Below are positions 26,601 to 35,311 of a stretch of 64,000 nt of DNA, piece after piece (the first letter of the stretch is position 1; each line of letters opens with the position of its first letter). This DNA comes from Paludibacteraceae bacterium. GTDB lineage: Bacteria > Bacteroidota > Bacteroidia > Bacteroidales > Paludibacteraceae. The notes beneath the pieces were generated by a model. It saw only the letters and a program-made list of their open reading frames with translations, did not search any database and was not told where the DNA came from. The DNA lies in assembly GCA_017450435.1 (NCBI GenBank), contig JAFSTO010000075.1, positions 1-64,000 on the forward strand. The letters are read 5' to 3'. The translations under genes and the position numbers were made by a program.

Positions 26601-29600
26601 TCTCAGTAGGCTACCTTCTTGCCAGACGCCATACGGTGCTGACGTTGTTGCTTCAACAACGGAGGCCGTGTTCTCATGGGTAGGCAATGCCGATAACTAC
26701 TATTTCATGCTTGCTCATGGTACTGACACTGTCTTTAACGACACTATCCACGGTGCTTCATCGTACACCCTTACGGGTCTGACCTCCGGTACCTCATACA
26801 GCAACTATCGTGTAACGGTAGCGGGTCTGTGCTCTGATGTTGACCACTCAGACACTGTTCGTTCGACATTCTCGTTCAGTACTCCGTGTGTGGCTATTGC
26901 TTCACTGCCTTGGAGCGAGGACTTTGAGAGCTATACAGGCGTGTCTTACAGTAGCACTTATGGTGTGGCACCTGACTGCTGGGATGTATATACAACCAAC
27001 TCAAACAACGTCAAACCTCACGTTATAGGAGGAAGCGGCAGTTATGTGTTTGTACATGGAGGAAGCCAGGCTCTTACCTTCTATGGCAATGGTTACAACT
27101 ATGCAGTACTGCCGGAGTTTGCTGATTCGTTGAATACTCTGCAAATCCGTTTCTGGAGGCAGATGGAGAGTGCAAGCTATGGTATGCTTGTATTGGGTTA
27201 CATTACGGCAAATGATGCCAATATGAACACGTTTACGCCCATAGACACTATAAGTAACAACAGCGGTTCGATGGCTGAGTATATAAGAACATTGGAAGAT
27301 GTTCCTTCCGAGGCTGCCCGTCTTGTTTTAATGTGGTACTATGATAGTCAGTGGAGTTGCTGTATTGACGATATAGTGATTGACAAGATACCTTCGTGCG
27401 TAGGTGCCAGGTCGCTTGTCGTAGTCGATACGCTTGCAACACTGAGCAGCGTCCGTCTGGCATGGACATCTGACGCTTCGTCGTTCAAGGTACACTACGA
27501 GTGCACGAACGACAGTGCGCTGAAGGCAGATGTGGTTGTTGATGAGCCTGCGCTCACGATAAGCGGCCTGACATCCGGCACGGCATACGCTTTCAATGTA
27601 TCTGTCGTGGCTGTATGCTCGGCAGAGGACGAGGCTGCGGATACGCTGAAGGCTGCTGTTGTGGCAACCACTCTTTGTGAGAGGGTTTCCGTTCTGCCAT
27701 GGCGTCAGAATTTCGATGCTCTTACAAGCGGTATTCCTACATGCTGGGACAACTCCGAAGGCACGACCACCACAGAATCTTACCGTTGGAACTATTTCGC
27801 TACAGGATACAACGGAGCCGGTCTAAGATTTAATTCCTATAGCAACACGTCAGGCTATACCAACATATTGGCTACTCCTGAGATTATTCTCCCCGAGGAA
27901 CCTGCCCAACTTGTATTCTATTGCAAGAACCCGACCGGTGGTAATTTCTCTGTACAAGTATCCGCTAACGGTGGAGCCCGTGCGACATTGCTTTCCGGTC
28001 TGACCGGCATATCAGACTGGACGGAGAAGGTAGTTAATCTTACTGACTATGCAGGTGATACTGTTGTGTTCTATTTCAATGCGACAAGTAACTATGGTTC
28101 AGGCGACGCATATCTCTATCTGGATGATATACGTGTGCGCCTTGTTCCTACCTGTGAGACGACAGCCGCAGTGTTCGCTATCGACTCGCTTGCTACGCAG
28201 AACAGCGTTACCTTTGCATGGAACAAGGTATCGGACGATGCACAGTACCGCGTGGTGGTTAAGAATGGCGGCAACGAGATTGCTACTACCGCAGCATGGC
28301 CTGACACTGTTTATACAATAACCGACCTGTCGGCTTCGATGACATACAGCTTCGCTATAGATGTTTATACCCTTTGCGAAGGCGACCAAGTATCCGAGGC
28401 AAAGGAGGTTACTCTGAAGATGGCAACGCTTTGCGGTCCTGTAACATTGCCGTTCGAAGAGGGCTTTGAAAACAGTGCTTCCGGTTCGGGCATACTGCCG
28501 CAGTGCTGGACCAATCCGTTTGCTGGAATATCGTATCCGTATGTATATAGCTACGGTGCATACGAAGGCAGCAAGTTTTTATATTTCTATGGTGGCGGTA
28601 GTTCTGTCCGTATGGCAGTGATGCCTGAGATGGCAGAAGACCTTACCGGCAAACGTCTGCGCTTCTACTATCATTCGAGTGTTTCGTCATCGTCGTATAA
28701 TTACGGCAATATCATCGTAGGTGTTATGTCTGCTCCTGCCGACACTGCGACCTTCACTGCATTGGCAATTATGCCGCAAACGAACAGCTACGAGGAGGCA
28801 GAGATAATGCTGACCGGTGCTCCTGCCGGAAGCAGGTACATAGCGTTCAAGTATGCCGGCGGTACATCTTCATACGGTTATGCTTATATTGACAATATCA
28901 TTGTTGACGAGGCACCGGCATGTGTGCGTCCTACCGATGTGGCTTTGGGTATAGTAACCGCTCATTCGGCTACTTTCTCATGGACAGGTACGGCTCCGCA
29001 GTATGATGCAGTGGTACGAATCAACGGTGACTCGGTGGCTACGGTTACGGTAGATGCCGCGACTCTCAGCATCGACACACTCCGCGCCAACACGCAGTAC
29101 AGCGTTGTTCTTGAGCTCCGCTCTCTCTGCGGCGGTGAGGACGGCAACTCTGATGTAAGAAGTGCATCGTTCTCTTTCCGTACCGACTGCGAGGCAGTCA
29201 GCACTCTGCCTTGGAGCGAGGGCTTTGAGAGCTATACAGGCGTGTCTTACAGTAGCACTTATGGTGTGGCACCTGACTGCTGGGATGTATATACAACCAA
29301 CTCAGCCAACGTCAAACCTCACGTTATAGGAGGAAGCGGCAGTTATGTGTATGTACACGGAGGAAGCAAGGCTCTTACCTTCTATGGCAATGGTTACAAC
29401 TATGCAGTACTGCCAGAGTTCGCTGATTCGTTGAATACTCTTGAAATCAGCTTCTGGAGGCAGATGGAGAGTGCAAGCAATGGTGTGCTTGTGTTGGGTT
29501 ACATTACGGCAAATGATGTAAACATGAACACGTTTACGCCTATAGACACTGTAAGTAGCAACAGCGGTTCGATGGCAGAGTATGTGAAGACATTGGAAGA

Positions 29601-31785
29601 TGTTCCTTCCGAGGCTGCCCGTCTTGTTTTAATGTGGTATTACAGCGGTCAGTACAGTTGCTGCATAGACGACATTACTGTCCGCAAGATACCTTCGTGC
29701 AAGAAGCCTACGGCAGTAGAAGTTACCAGTGTTACCACCACGACGGCAACCTTTGCATGGACGGGTGGCAATGCAGACAGCTATCAGTTGTTGGCAGTAG
29801 GCAGCGACTCTGTTTCGATAGACACTATCGTCAGCGGCAACAGCTTTACGCTTACCGGTCTGGAGCCCGCTCATACTTACGTTTATGCTGTGGCTGTTAC
29901 GGGTTTGTGCTCCGAAGAAGACCATTCGAACGCCCTTATTGCCACTCTCAATATCACCACCGAGTGTGAGGCTATAACAACACTGCCATGGAGCGAGGGC
30001 TTTGAGGAAATGGCTACAGGAAGTAGCACTTCTGCAGCTCCGCTCTGCTGGGCTCTTATTAACGCTAACGATGGTACATATCCGTATATCTACGTCAATA
30101 CGAGTAGCAGCTTTGTCAAGACGGGCAGCAAGAGTCTGTACTTCCAGTCGAGCAGCAGCCGCTACGGATATGCCGTACTGCCTGCTATAGACGCAGACCT
30201 TAGCAATATGGAGATAGAGTTCGACTTCAAGTCCGAAAATGCTTCAAGTAGCGGCTATCTCTATCTGGGCTACCTGACTTCTCTTGATGAGAGTTCGTTC
30301 GTTCAGATAGCGGAATACGAGCGCAGCACGGAATGGCAGCACGGCGAAACTCCGCTGACAGCAGTTCCTGCCGGTGCACGTATCGCCTTTAAGTATGGCG
30401 GCGCAAGCAATAACTACTATCTTGGTATTGACGATATCTCCATTCATAGTATGCCTAACTGCCACAAGCCTGCCAATATGACTGTGGACTACACAGCTTA
30501 TGAGGCTGACTTCGCATGGGAAGGCAACTCCGACAGTTACAATCTGGTTATTTCTTCCGCAGCTGACACTTTGGTTGACACTGTTGTCGTGGCGGCAGAG
30601 TATGCTCTTGCTGTAGAGCCGGAGACATATTACAACCTGACAGTGTTTGTTCAGGGTATATGTCCTGCGGAGTCAGACACATTGTCGGAACCGAGCAGTA
30701 AGACGTTCCGTTTCACTACTCCGGCTTCCTGCCCTGTTGTAACAAACATTGAGAAGGTGGCTGTTACGGAGAACGAGGCAGACTTTAGTTGGGACTTCGG
30801 CGGTGATGAGAACGAATGGTATGTACGCGTTATCCAGACTAACGTAACGCCTGCTGACACATTGTTCAAAAATAATGTAAGCAACAACATGGTTAATATA
30901 GTAGCATTGCAGCCTAATACTGCATACTCGATGCGAGTTGAGGTTGTGGCTCTCTGCAGCGCAGATGATTCGTCACACGTAGCTTCGGCTAACTTCACCT
31001 TCACCACGCCGATGCCGGCTGCTTACACTCATGTGTTGACGCAGGATGAGGAGTTCGCTCCTGACTTCGATGATGCTGAGGAGCGCCAAAAGTGGGGCTT
31101 TGTAAACGGTACAGCTGTTAACCACTTCGTCTTTGGTACAGATGCTAACGCTTTGGTAGGCGAAGCACAATATGGTCTGTATGTCACCAATAATGACAAT
31201 ACCGCTGCTTATGCTTACACTACAAGCAGCTCGTCAGGTTCGGCTGTTTATCGCAATATCCGTGTTAATCTTGACAGTGCGGTTGTTGAGTACTCCTTCT
31301 CGTGGATGGCTAATGGCGAGAGCAATTATGACTACGGTCGTGCGCTCATCGTTCCGGCTGAGGCAGATGTAGTGGCAGGTAGCAGCCTCATGATAGGCAC
31401 TACTACTGTAGCTCCGGGTAGCTCGTATTATACCAATGTACCGGCTAACTCTGTTGGTCTTGCGGATAACACTCTTACCTCTCCGCTTAAGCTGAATGGT
31501 ATATCTGCCTTCCAGGAAGTAACCGGTACAGTAGTGATTCCGGCATACGGTGACTACAAGTTGCTCTTCGTATGGGGTAACGACAACACAACCGGTACGC
31601 AGTATCCGCTTGCAGTAGGTGGCATAAGTCTGAAGCTGACAGGTGGTGTTAATCCGGAGACGGGTATTGATAATATCAATGCAGAAGGCTCTGCGGCCGT
31701 GAAGTTCATCCGCAACGGACATGTGTTCATTAAGATTGGTGAACATGTATATGACGCTGTAGGCAGAAAAGTGACGTTAGAGTGA
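23608..31785 (+). CDS. giant modular surface protein (2725 aa) with fibronectin III and jelly-roll repeats
   Basis: A signal peptide (about 1-27) precedes a jelly-roll-like N-terminal domain (about 28-195). About ten fibronectin III domains follow, each opening with C-x-x-P/V and a SATFSWTxGG-like strand. They alternate with about nine MAM/choice-of-anchor-J-like domains, each opening GFExx...CW and closing CCIDDI or YLDDI. Residues about 1101-1264 and 1868-2031 are near-identical copies; 846-1008 is a third, diverged copy. The C-terminus (VKFIRNGHVFIKIGEHVYDAVGRKV) is a short T9SS-type sorting tail. No catalytic motif was seen. Long stalk architecture points to an adhesin, or a binder of host, polymer or other cells. 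The gene has its own promoter and terminator, so it is monocistronic. Paired Cys within modules may form disulfides. Confidence 0.87.
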   Translation: MKKRLLSYVFSCLALAIGLLSPTALRADELTVNDGATGTNKYLPVYGMYVDAYGSHQQTMYLASELEDIGVGGTISSLTFYLSGSAAEEWNAGLSVKLEETTASSLSSSFVELTNPIEVYNGTSLSGTGTQMVVNFTTPYTYNGGNLVIDFLVVSAGTWKSASFYGDSSKSGMGRYNTGSGSGTAQNFQPKVTFTYEPGGTVSCPRPKALAVSNIVDTGADLSWTAGGEETQWAVVLKSGDSVVDSTVVNSPSKQLTGLSEKTNYSVYVRAICGAEDISKASSTVSFKTTGAATALPFSTGFEDDADNNKWDIVNGSATNNWVIGSATNNGGSKALYVSKDAGTSNEYNIGSASVVWAYRLFNFSEAGDYSISFDWHGVGESTYDGMAIFLMPATFEPVAASSSSVSFGGLGFSASSSAITPSVTTAAAKGVFALKASADATYSWFNQQSSWLEGQACSVSITTPGAYILCFGWMNDGSYGTSSPAGAIDNLSIKKKTCPDVNGLHFVSSTLNTATFAWSNNGTAEFALKVINGADTLVNTTVSDTAYTITSLEPNSHYNLVVLLRGICGEDDESDLYRAPLSFDTECELVEISGDTLRYDFENAIVNNNPFTQPCWRNWVVGDDEAAGHWRRYTSYVHSGSYALYLNAYSTRQDAIALPLISIPEGFEVQFYARKSSASYSDSLFVYYNSTAQSLEGAVLLDTIVLNAAYGDSPYRYKLPRSFEGLYVIFVGHGGSSYGYIAIDDVSFNEAPQCTPVSNIVIGDVTTNSATFSWTPGGNESAWAVTVDGGDEFAEEPYFTMEGLEPNTDYEIEVSVVADCGDEIMSEPLFKTLSFKTSCEAISVDPYEEGFESYAGTTYSSNGVAPDCWNVYSTGTILPHVINSGSYYYVHTGEKALTFYGSGNCYAAMPLFEEPLNTLQLGFWYRMESTTYGTLTLGYIKANDVEMNTFTPFATITSATVMTYSEHSLAALPDDAYRLVFRWYYSGQYSCCIDDVTLSRLPSCQTPYGADVVASTTEAVFSWVGNADNYYFMLAHGTDTVFNDTIHGASSYTLTGLTSGTSYSNYRVTVAGLCSDVDHSDTVRSTFSFSTPCVAIASLPWSEDFESYTGVSYSSTYGVAPDCWDVYTTNSNNVKPHVIGGSGSYVFVHGGSQALTFYGNGYNYAVLPEFADSLNTLQIRFWRQMESASYGMLVLGYITANDANMNTFTPIDTISNNSGSMAEYIRTLEDVPSEAARLVLMWYYDSQWSCCIDDIVIDKIPSCVGARSLVVVDTLATLSSVRLAWTSDASSFKVHYECTNDSALKADVVVDEPALTISGLTSGTAYAFNVSVVAVCSAEDEAADTLKAAVVATTLCERVSVLPWRQNFDALTSGIPTCWDNSEGTTTTESYRWNYFATGYNGAGLRFNSYSNTSGYTNILATPEIILPEEPAQLVFYCKNPTGGNFSVQVSANGGARATLLSGLTGISDWTEKVVNLTDYAGDTVVFYFNATSNYGSGDAYLYLDDIRVRLVPTCETTAAVFAIDSLATQNSVTFAWNKVSDDAQYRVVVKNGGNEIATTAAWPDTVYTITDLSASMTYSFAIDVYTLCEGDQVSEAKEVTLKMATLCGPVTLPFEEGFENSASGSGILPQCWTNPFAGISYPYVYSYGAYEGSKFLYFYGGGSSVRMAVMPEMAEDLTGKRLRFYYHSSVSSSSYNYGNIIVGVMSAPADTATFTALAIMPQTNSYEEAEIMLTGAPAGSRYIAFKYAGGTSSYGYAYIDNIIVDEAPACVRPTDVALGIVTAHSATFSWTGTAPQYDAVVRINGDSVATVTVDAATLSIDTLRANTQYSVVLELRSLCGGEDGNSDVRSASFSFRTDCEAVSTLPWSEGFESYTGVSYSSTYGVAPDCWDVYTTNSANVKPHVIGGSGSYVYVHGGSKALTFYGNGYNYAVLPEFADSLNTLEISFWRQMESASNGVLVLGYITANDVNMNTFTPIDTVSSNSGSMAEYVKTLEDVPSEAARLVLMWYYSGQYSCCIDDITVRKIPSCKKPTAVEVTSVTTTTATFAWTGGNADSYQLLAVGSDSVSIDTIVSGNSFTLTGLEPAHTYVYAVAVTGLCSEEDHSNALIATLNITTECEAITTLPWSEGFEEMATGSSTSAAPLCWALINANDGTYPYIYVNTSSSFVKTGSKSLYFQSSSSRYGYAVLPAIDADLSNMEIEFDFKSENASSSGYLYLGYLTSLDESSFVQIAEYERSTEWQHGETPLTAVPAGARIAFKYGGASNNYYLGIDDISIHSMPNCHKPANMTVDYTAYEADFAWEGNSDSYNLVISSAADTLVDTVVVAAEYALAVEPETYYNLTVFVQGICPAESDTLSEPSSKTFRFTTPASCPVVTNIEKVAVTENEADFSWDFGGDENEWYVRVIQTNVTPADTLFKNNVSNNMVNIVALQPNTAYSMRVEVVALCSADDSSHVASANFTFTTPMPAAYTHVLTQDEEFAPDFDDAEERQKWGFVNGTAVNHFVFGTDANALVGEAQYGLYVTNNDNTAAYAYTTSSSSGSAVYRNIRVNLDSAVVEYSFSWMANGESNYDYGRALIVPAEADVVAGSSLMIGTTTVAPGSSYYTNVPANSVGLADNTLTSPLKLNGISAFQEVTGTVVIPAYGDYKLLFVWGNDNTTGTQYPLAVGGISLKLTGGVNPETGIDNINAEGSAAVKFIRNGHVFIKIGEHVYDAVGRKVTLE
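26907..27399 (+). repeat. intragenic near-identical repeat, copy 1
   Basis: Aligned by eye with 29208-29700 at a constant offset of 2301 bases (767 codons) and no gaps. There are about 45 mismatches over 490 bases, but only about 8 in the first 220. It covers one jelly-roll module. Confidence 0.85.
29208..29700 (+). repeat. intragenic near-identical repeat, copy 2
   Basis: Second copy of the module at 26907-27399. Identity is highest at the 5' end and falls toward the 3' end, as expected for a recent duplication or a gene-conversion tract. Confidence 0.85.
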
Positions 31786-31807
31786 TTTTTGTACTTTCTG
31801 AATTAGC

Positions 31808-31839
31808 AAAGGGCGGGACTCGCAAGTCCCGCTCTTTTT
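31808..31839 (+). terminator. Rho-independent terminator of the 2725-residue gene
   Basis: GCGGGACT and AGTCCCGC pair around the loop CGCA. The stem extends outward through a G-T wobble, a G-C pair and A-T pairs, and the run CTCTTTTTG follows. It starts about 25 bases after the stop codon. Confidence 0.9.
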
Positions 31840-31924
31840 GTTGTATAATTATACGCTTTTGATATGTAAAAGTTACAAAAAATAAAAAAATATCGTCTTT
31901 GTGTCACTTTTTTAGGGTAAACTG

Positions 31925-31955
31925 TTGCATTTTGTCATTATTTTTAGTAATTTTG
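31925..31955 (+). promoter_or_regulatory. Bacteroidetes-type promoter of the 32-41 kb unit
   Basis: TTG (31925-31927), 20 bases, TAATTTTG (31948-31955). The leader to the ATG at 32078 is about 115 bases. No copy of the upstream element found before the two giant genes is present here. Confidence 0.6.
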
Positions 31956-32077
31956 CAACGAGAATGCGCCTATTGGTGACATTGCACGTGTGCAAAATAT
32001 GCCAAACGGGGCATTTGTCGTGTGTTTTTAGGGTATAACGAGTCTTGTAAGGAGCAAGGCTGATTTTATAGACGAAT

Positions 32078-35000
32078 ATGAAAAAACATTTACTACTGCT
32101 TGCCATATCTTCCTTTGCTGCTTCGGTTGCAGCACAGCAGTTGACGTTGCCGTATGAATACGGTTTTGAGGAACCTGATACGTTGATGGAGTTTCAGCAC
32201 TGGGTGCTTAACCCCGGTAGTGACCCGCTTAACGACAGCATTGACAAGTGGTGCGTAGGAACAGCTATACATAGTGCCGGTCAGCGGGCTTTGTATATCA
32301 GTAACGATGGAGGCGAGACGACCAATTGTGGCGCTACCACTACCGATGGCACCAATCGCAAGATGGTGCAGTTTGCTTATCGCGACATTCAGTTGCCGGA
32401 CGGCAATTACTATATCTCGTTCGACTGGATATGTCCGAACATGAAGCTCTATGCCGGCTATGTACAATATACTGATAGTGCCAATGCTCCCGGCTCTGTG
32501 GCTACGGATATTACACAATTGGTGAACACCGACGAGATGCCCTCCAGCTTCGTGTCCCGCGTTGGACCAAATACAGGAGCTGACACGTGGCATAACGACT
32601 TCTACACGATGCGTGTTACCAACCCGACCAACGGCAAGCAGCGTTGGTACAGGATGTTCTTCGCGTTCGTTAACACAGAGCGCGACTCCTGCCAGACAGG
32701 CATCAGTTGCGCAGTGGATAACCTGCAGATTCTGAAAGACGGATGCCAGGCACCGTATAACTTCGAGGGCGATGTGCAGGACTGTGACCATGTGGTCTTC
32801 ACGTGGAGAGGCGACGCCAGTCGTTATCAGATACAATATCGTCCGCTCGGCGCCGACACGTGGCGCAACCGTATGGTCAATGGAGGGGAGACATCATATA
32901 CCTATCAATCAATGAATGAGGGAAACTATGATTTCCGTGTCAGAGGTATATGTTTTGAGAAAGACGAACTGGGTAATAATACCGACACAATCTATAGTCC
33001 GTATGTCTATCTGAGTAACTTCAATGTGTTCTGCCCTGAGTTGCATTGCGTTAATTATCTCGCGTTGAACGATACTAACGTCTGCCGTTGTACCTATGGT
33101 ACATCATCCTACGATGGTTACTCAGCATCCAGCAGTAGTGAAGTGGCGTTTCAGACGAAGGGTGTGGTTGACTTCGGCTGGGACAACGTTAACTCACGTC
33201 ACACTATCTGTTGGGACACGCTTGCCACCGATGAGCGCACTAATAACCAGCTGCGTATGGTGCCTCATGGCTACACTGCCAGTGTGCGACTCGGCAACTG
33301 GAACTGGAATAATGGTACGGAGGCCATTACCTACGACTACTACGTGGATATGGATAACAGTATTCTGCTTGTCAACTATGCTATCGTAATGGAGAACCCT
33401 ACCGGTCACGACCACGAGGAAATGCCTCGTTTCGTTATTCAGATAGCAGACGAGAATGGTAAGGTGATTGATGCCGACTGTGGTGTGGTTGACCTTAACC
33501 CGCTTAACGAGGCAGGGTGGGTTCACCTTGGCGGCGCCGGCGATAATGTCGTTTATAAGGACTGGACAACACTCGGTTTGAACCTCGACCCGTATGTGGG
33601 GCAGCACCTTCTCATCCGTTTCATCAACTACGACTGTTTCCTGTCAGGCCACTACGGCTATGCATATTTCACTGTTGATTGTGCTACAGCCCGTATCAAG
33701 AATACCGCTTGCGGCACGCAGCAGTCGATGAACGTAATCGCTCCTGACGGTTTCCTCTACGAGTGGAGACCTGTAGGTATATCACCATCGATGCCGCCAG
33801 TCTTCACCACCCGTTCAGTTGATATAAAGAACACCGACCCCACAAGTTGGGTTTGTACGCTTACTTCCACCGAAAAGGCTAATTGTAAGTTCGACCTTGA
33901 GGTTAATACCACTGCTCGTTATCCGCAGGCGGAGTTCCGCTTGGAATACGAACCTGAGGACTGCCAGAACCGTTACCGCGTCTTTAACTCCAGCTATATA
34001 TGGACTAATGAGGAGGGGCAGCGTCATGAGCATCGTGACGAGGTTTGCGACGAGTTTGAATGGGACTTCGGCATCGGCGAGGAAGGCCGTACAAATGAGG
34101 CTAACCCGGGGTATATTTACTTCCCTGAGGAGGGCGGTATGTTCCACCTCACGCTTGATGCTATGATTGGTGTAGGTGAAGGCTCATGCCGTTCTTCGGT
34201 TGACACGATTCTTTATGTGCCGCGTTTGGGTGACACCAATATCGACACTACGGTCACTATCTGCCTTGGCGGATACTATGAGTTCCATGGTGAGCGTAAG
34301 TTCCTTGAGGAGCCGGGAGAGGCTGATTATTTGTTCCAAGGTAAGGATCCGAAGACGGGCTGTATGTCGAACGACAAGCTGCACCTTGTTGTTGTGCCTA
34401 ACTCAACAACACTGCTATCTGACACTACTGTATGTTACGGCGAGTCGGTCAGCCACGGCGGACACTCGCGCTCCACAACAGGTGACTTGGTATATACCGT
34501 TGCCAATATGTATGGTTGCGACAGCATGGTGGTGCAGCACGTCACTGTTCTGCCGGAGATAGCACCGGAGATAACTTGGCAAGAGATAGACGAGGAGCAT
34601 GAGTTCGCGTCCATCAACGTTGTTTTCCCCGATGACAGCACTATTGCATACTTTACCTTCGAGGGCAAGCAGTATAACTCTTCTACCGTGCTTACTGACC
34701 TTACCGGCGGTAACTACGACCTCGTCTTCTATAACGACTTCGGTTGTGCTGTTACAGAAGAGGTGAAATTGAAGGCAGGTTGCTTGCGCAACATGATTTT
34801 CCAGCGTTGGAACGATGTGCTCTCGCTCAAGAATGCAGAGTACAACGGTGGTCTGACTTTCCGCTCATATCAGTGGTGCCGCAACGGCGAGCCGATAGAG
34901 GGTGCCGTCAAGTCATATTACTATCAAGAAGGCGGTCTCACTGCCGGTGCTGAATACACCTGCCGCGTTGTGATAGAAGACGGAACGGAAGAAGGAACGC

Positions 35001-35266
35001 CGGATGAGACATGTACGTTTGTTCCTGATATGACGCTCGGTGCGCCGGCGCTTAGTCCGACACTGCTTACCGATGGCGATGTGCTGACCGTCAGCGTGCC
35101 GGAGGACGCTCTGCTCAGTTGCTATACGCCGATGGGTATGCGTGTGTTCGAGACTGCGCTGCAGACGGGAGATAATTATATCAACGCCGACCTCAACAAG
35201 GGCGTGTATGTGATGATAATCCGTCTCTCTGACGGCGAGCGCCAGTATAGAGTGGTCAGAAACTGA
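32078..35266 (+). CDS. secreted T9SS surface protein A (1062 aa), paralogue of 37251-40391
   Basis: Signal peptide MKKHLLLLAISSFAASVAA is followed by a jelly-roll domain opening LPYEYGFEEPDTL (about 22-225), a fibronectin-like domain (VFTWRGDASRYQIQY, about 230-315), a large beta domain with conserved Cys (about 320-560), a PKD-like segment (FEWDFGIGEEGRT, about 660-715), two Cys-Gly/GCDS repeats (about 725-830; TVCYGESVSHGG...YGCDSMVV) and an Ig-like YQWCRNGEPIEGA module (about 930-985). The last 75 residues form a T9SS type A domain (LLSCYTPMGMRVFE, KGVYVMIIRLSDGE). The layout matches the 1068-residue protein at 37251, so the two arose by duplication. No enzyme motif was seen. It is the first gene of a unit with an OmpA-barrel gene 45 bases downstream. 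Confidence 0.85.
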   Translation: MKKHLLLLAISSFAASVAAQQLTLPYEYGFEEPDTLMEFQHWVLNPGSDPLNDSIDKWCVGTAIHSAGQRALYISNDGGETTNCGATTTDGTNRKMVQFAYRDIQLPDGNYYISFDWICPNMKLYAGYVQYTDSANAPGSVATDITQLVNTDEMPSSFVSRVGPNTGADTWHNDFYTMRVTNPTNGKQRWYRMFFAFVNTERDSCQTGISCAVDNLQILKDGCQAPYNFEGDVQDCDHVVFTWRGDASRYQIQYRPLGADTWRNRMVNGGETSYTYQSMNEGNYDFRVRGICFEKDELGNNTDTIYSPYVYLSNFNVFCPELHCVNYLALNDTNVCRCTYGTSSYDGYSASSSSEVAFQTKGVVDFGWDNVNSRHTICWDTLATDERTNNQLRMVPHGYTASVRLGNWNWNNGTEAITYDYYVDMDNSILLVNYAIVMENPTGHDHEEMPRFVIQIADENGKVIDADCGVVDLNPLNEAGWVHLGGAGDNVVYKDWTTLGLNLDPYVGQHLLIRFINYDCFLSGHYGYAYFTVDCATARIKNTACGTQQSMNVIAPDGFLYEWRPVGISPSMPPVFTTRSVDIKNTDPTSWVCTLTSTEKANCKFDLEVNTTARYPQAEFRLEYEPEDCQNRYRVFNSSYIWTNEEGQRHEHRDEVCDEFEWDFGIGEEGRTNEANPGYIYFPEEGGMFHLTLDAMIGVGEGSCRSSVDTILYVPRLGDTNIDTTVTICLGGYYEFHGERKFLEEPGEADYLFQGKDPKTGCMSNDKLHLVVVPNSTTLLSDTTVCYGESVSHGGHSRSTTGDLVYTVANMYGCDSMVVQHVTVLPEIAPEITWQEIDEEHEFASINVVFPDDSTIAYFTFEGKQYNSSTVLTDLTGGNYDLVFYNDFGCAVTEEVKLKAGCLRNMIFQRWNDVLSLKNAEYNGGLTFRSYQWCRNGEPIEGAVKSYYYQEGGLTAGAEYTCRVVIEDGTEEGTPDETCTFVPDMTLGAPALSPTLLTDGDVLTVSVPEDALLSCYTPMGMRVFETALQTGDNYINADLNKGVYVMIIRLSDGERQYRVVRN

Positions 35267-35311
35267 TAGCCGAAAAAAGAATGTATATTGACAGAAGTTG
35301 GAAGTAGCATT

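Noticed and set aside
26907-29700. Insertion sequence or transposon
   Set aside because: The repeated segments lie in frame inside one gene and encode a structural module; no transposase or target duplications.
35288-35311. TTG start for the OmpA-barrel protein
   Set aside because: The ATG at 35312 gives a normal signal peptide; the eight extra residues would spoil its N-terminus.
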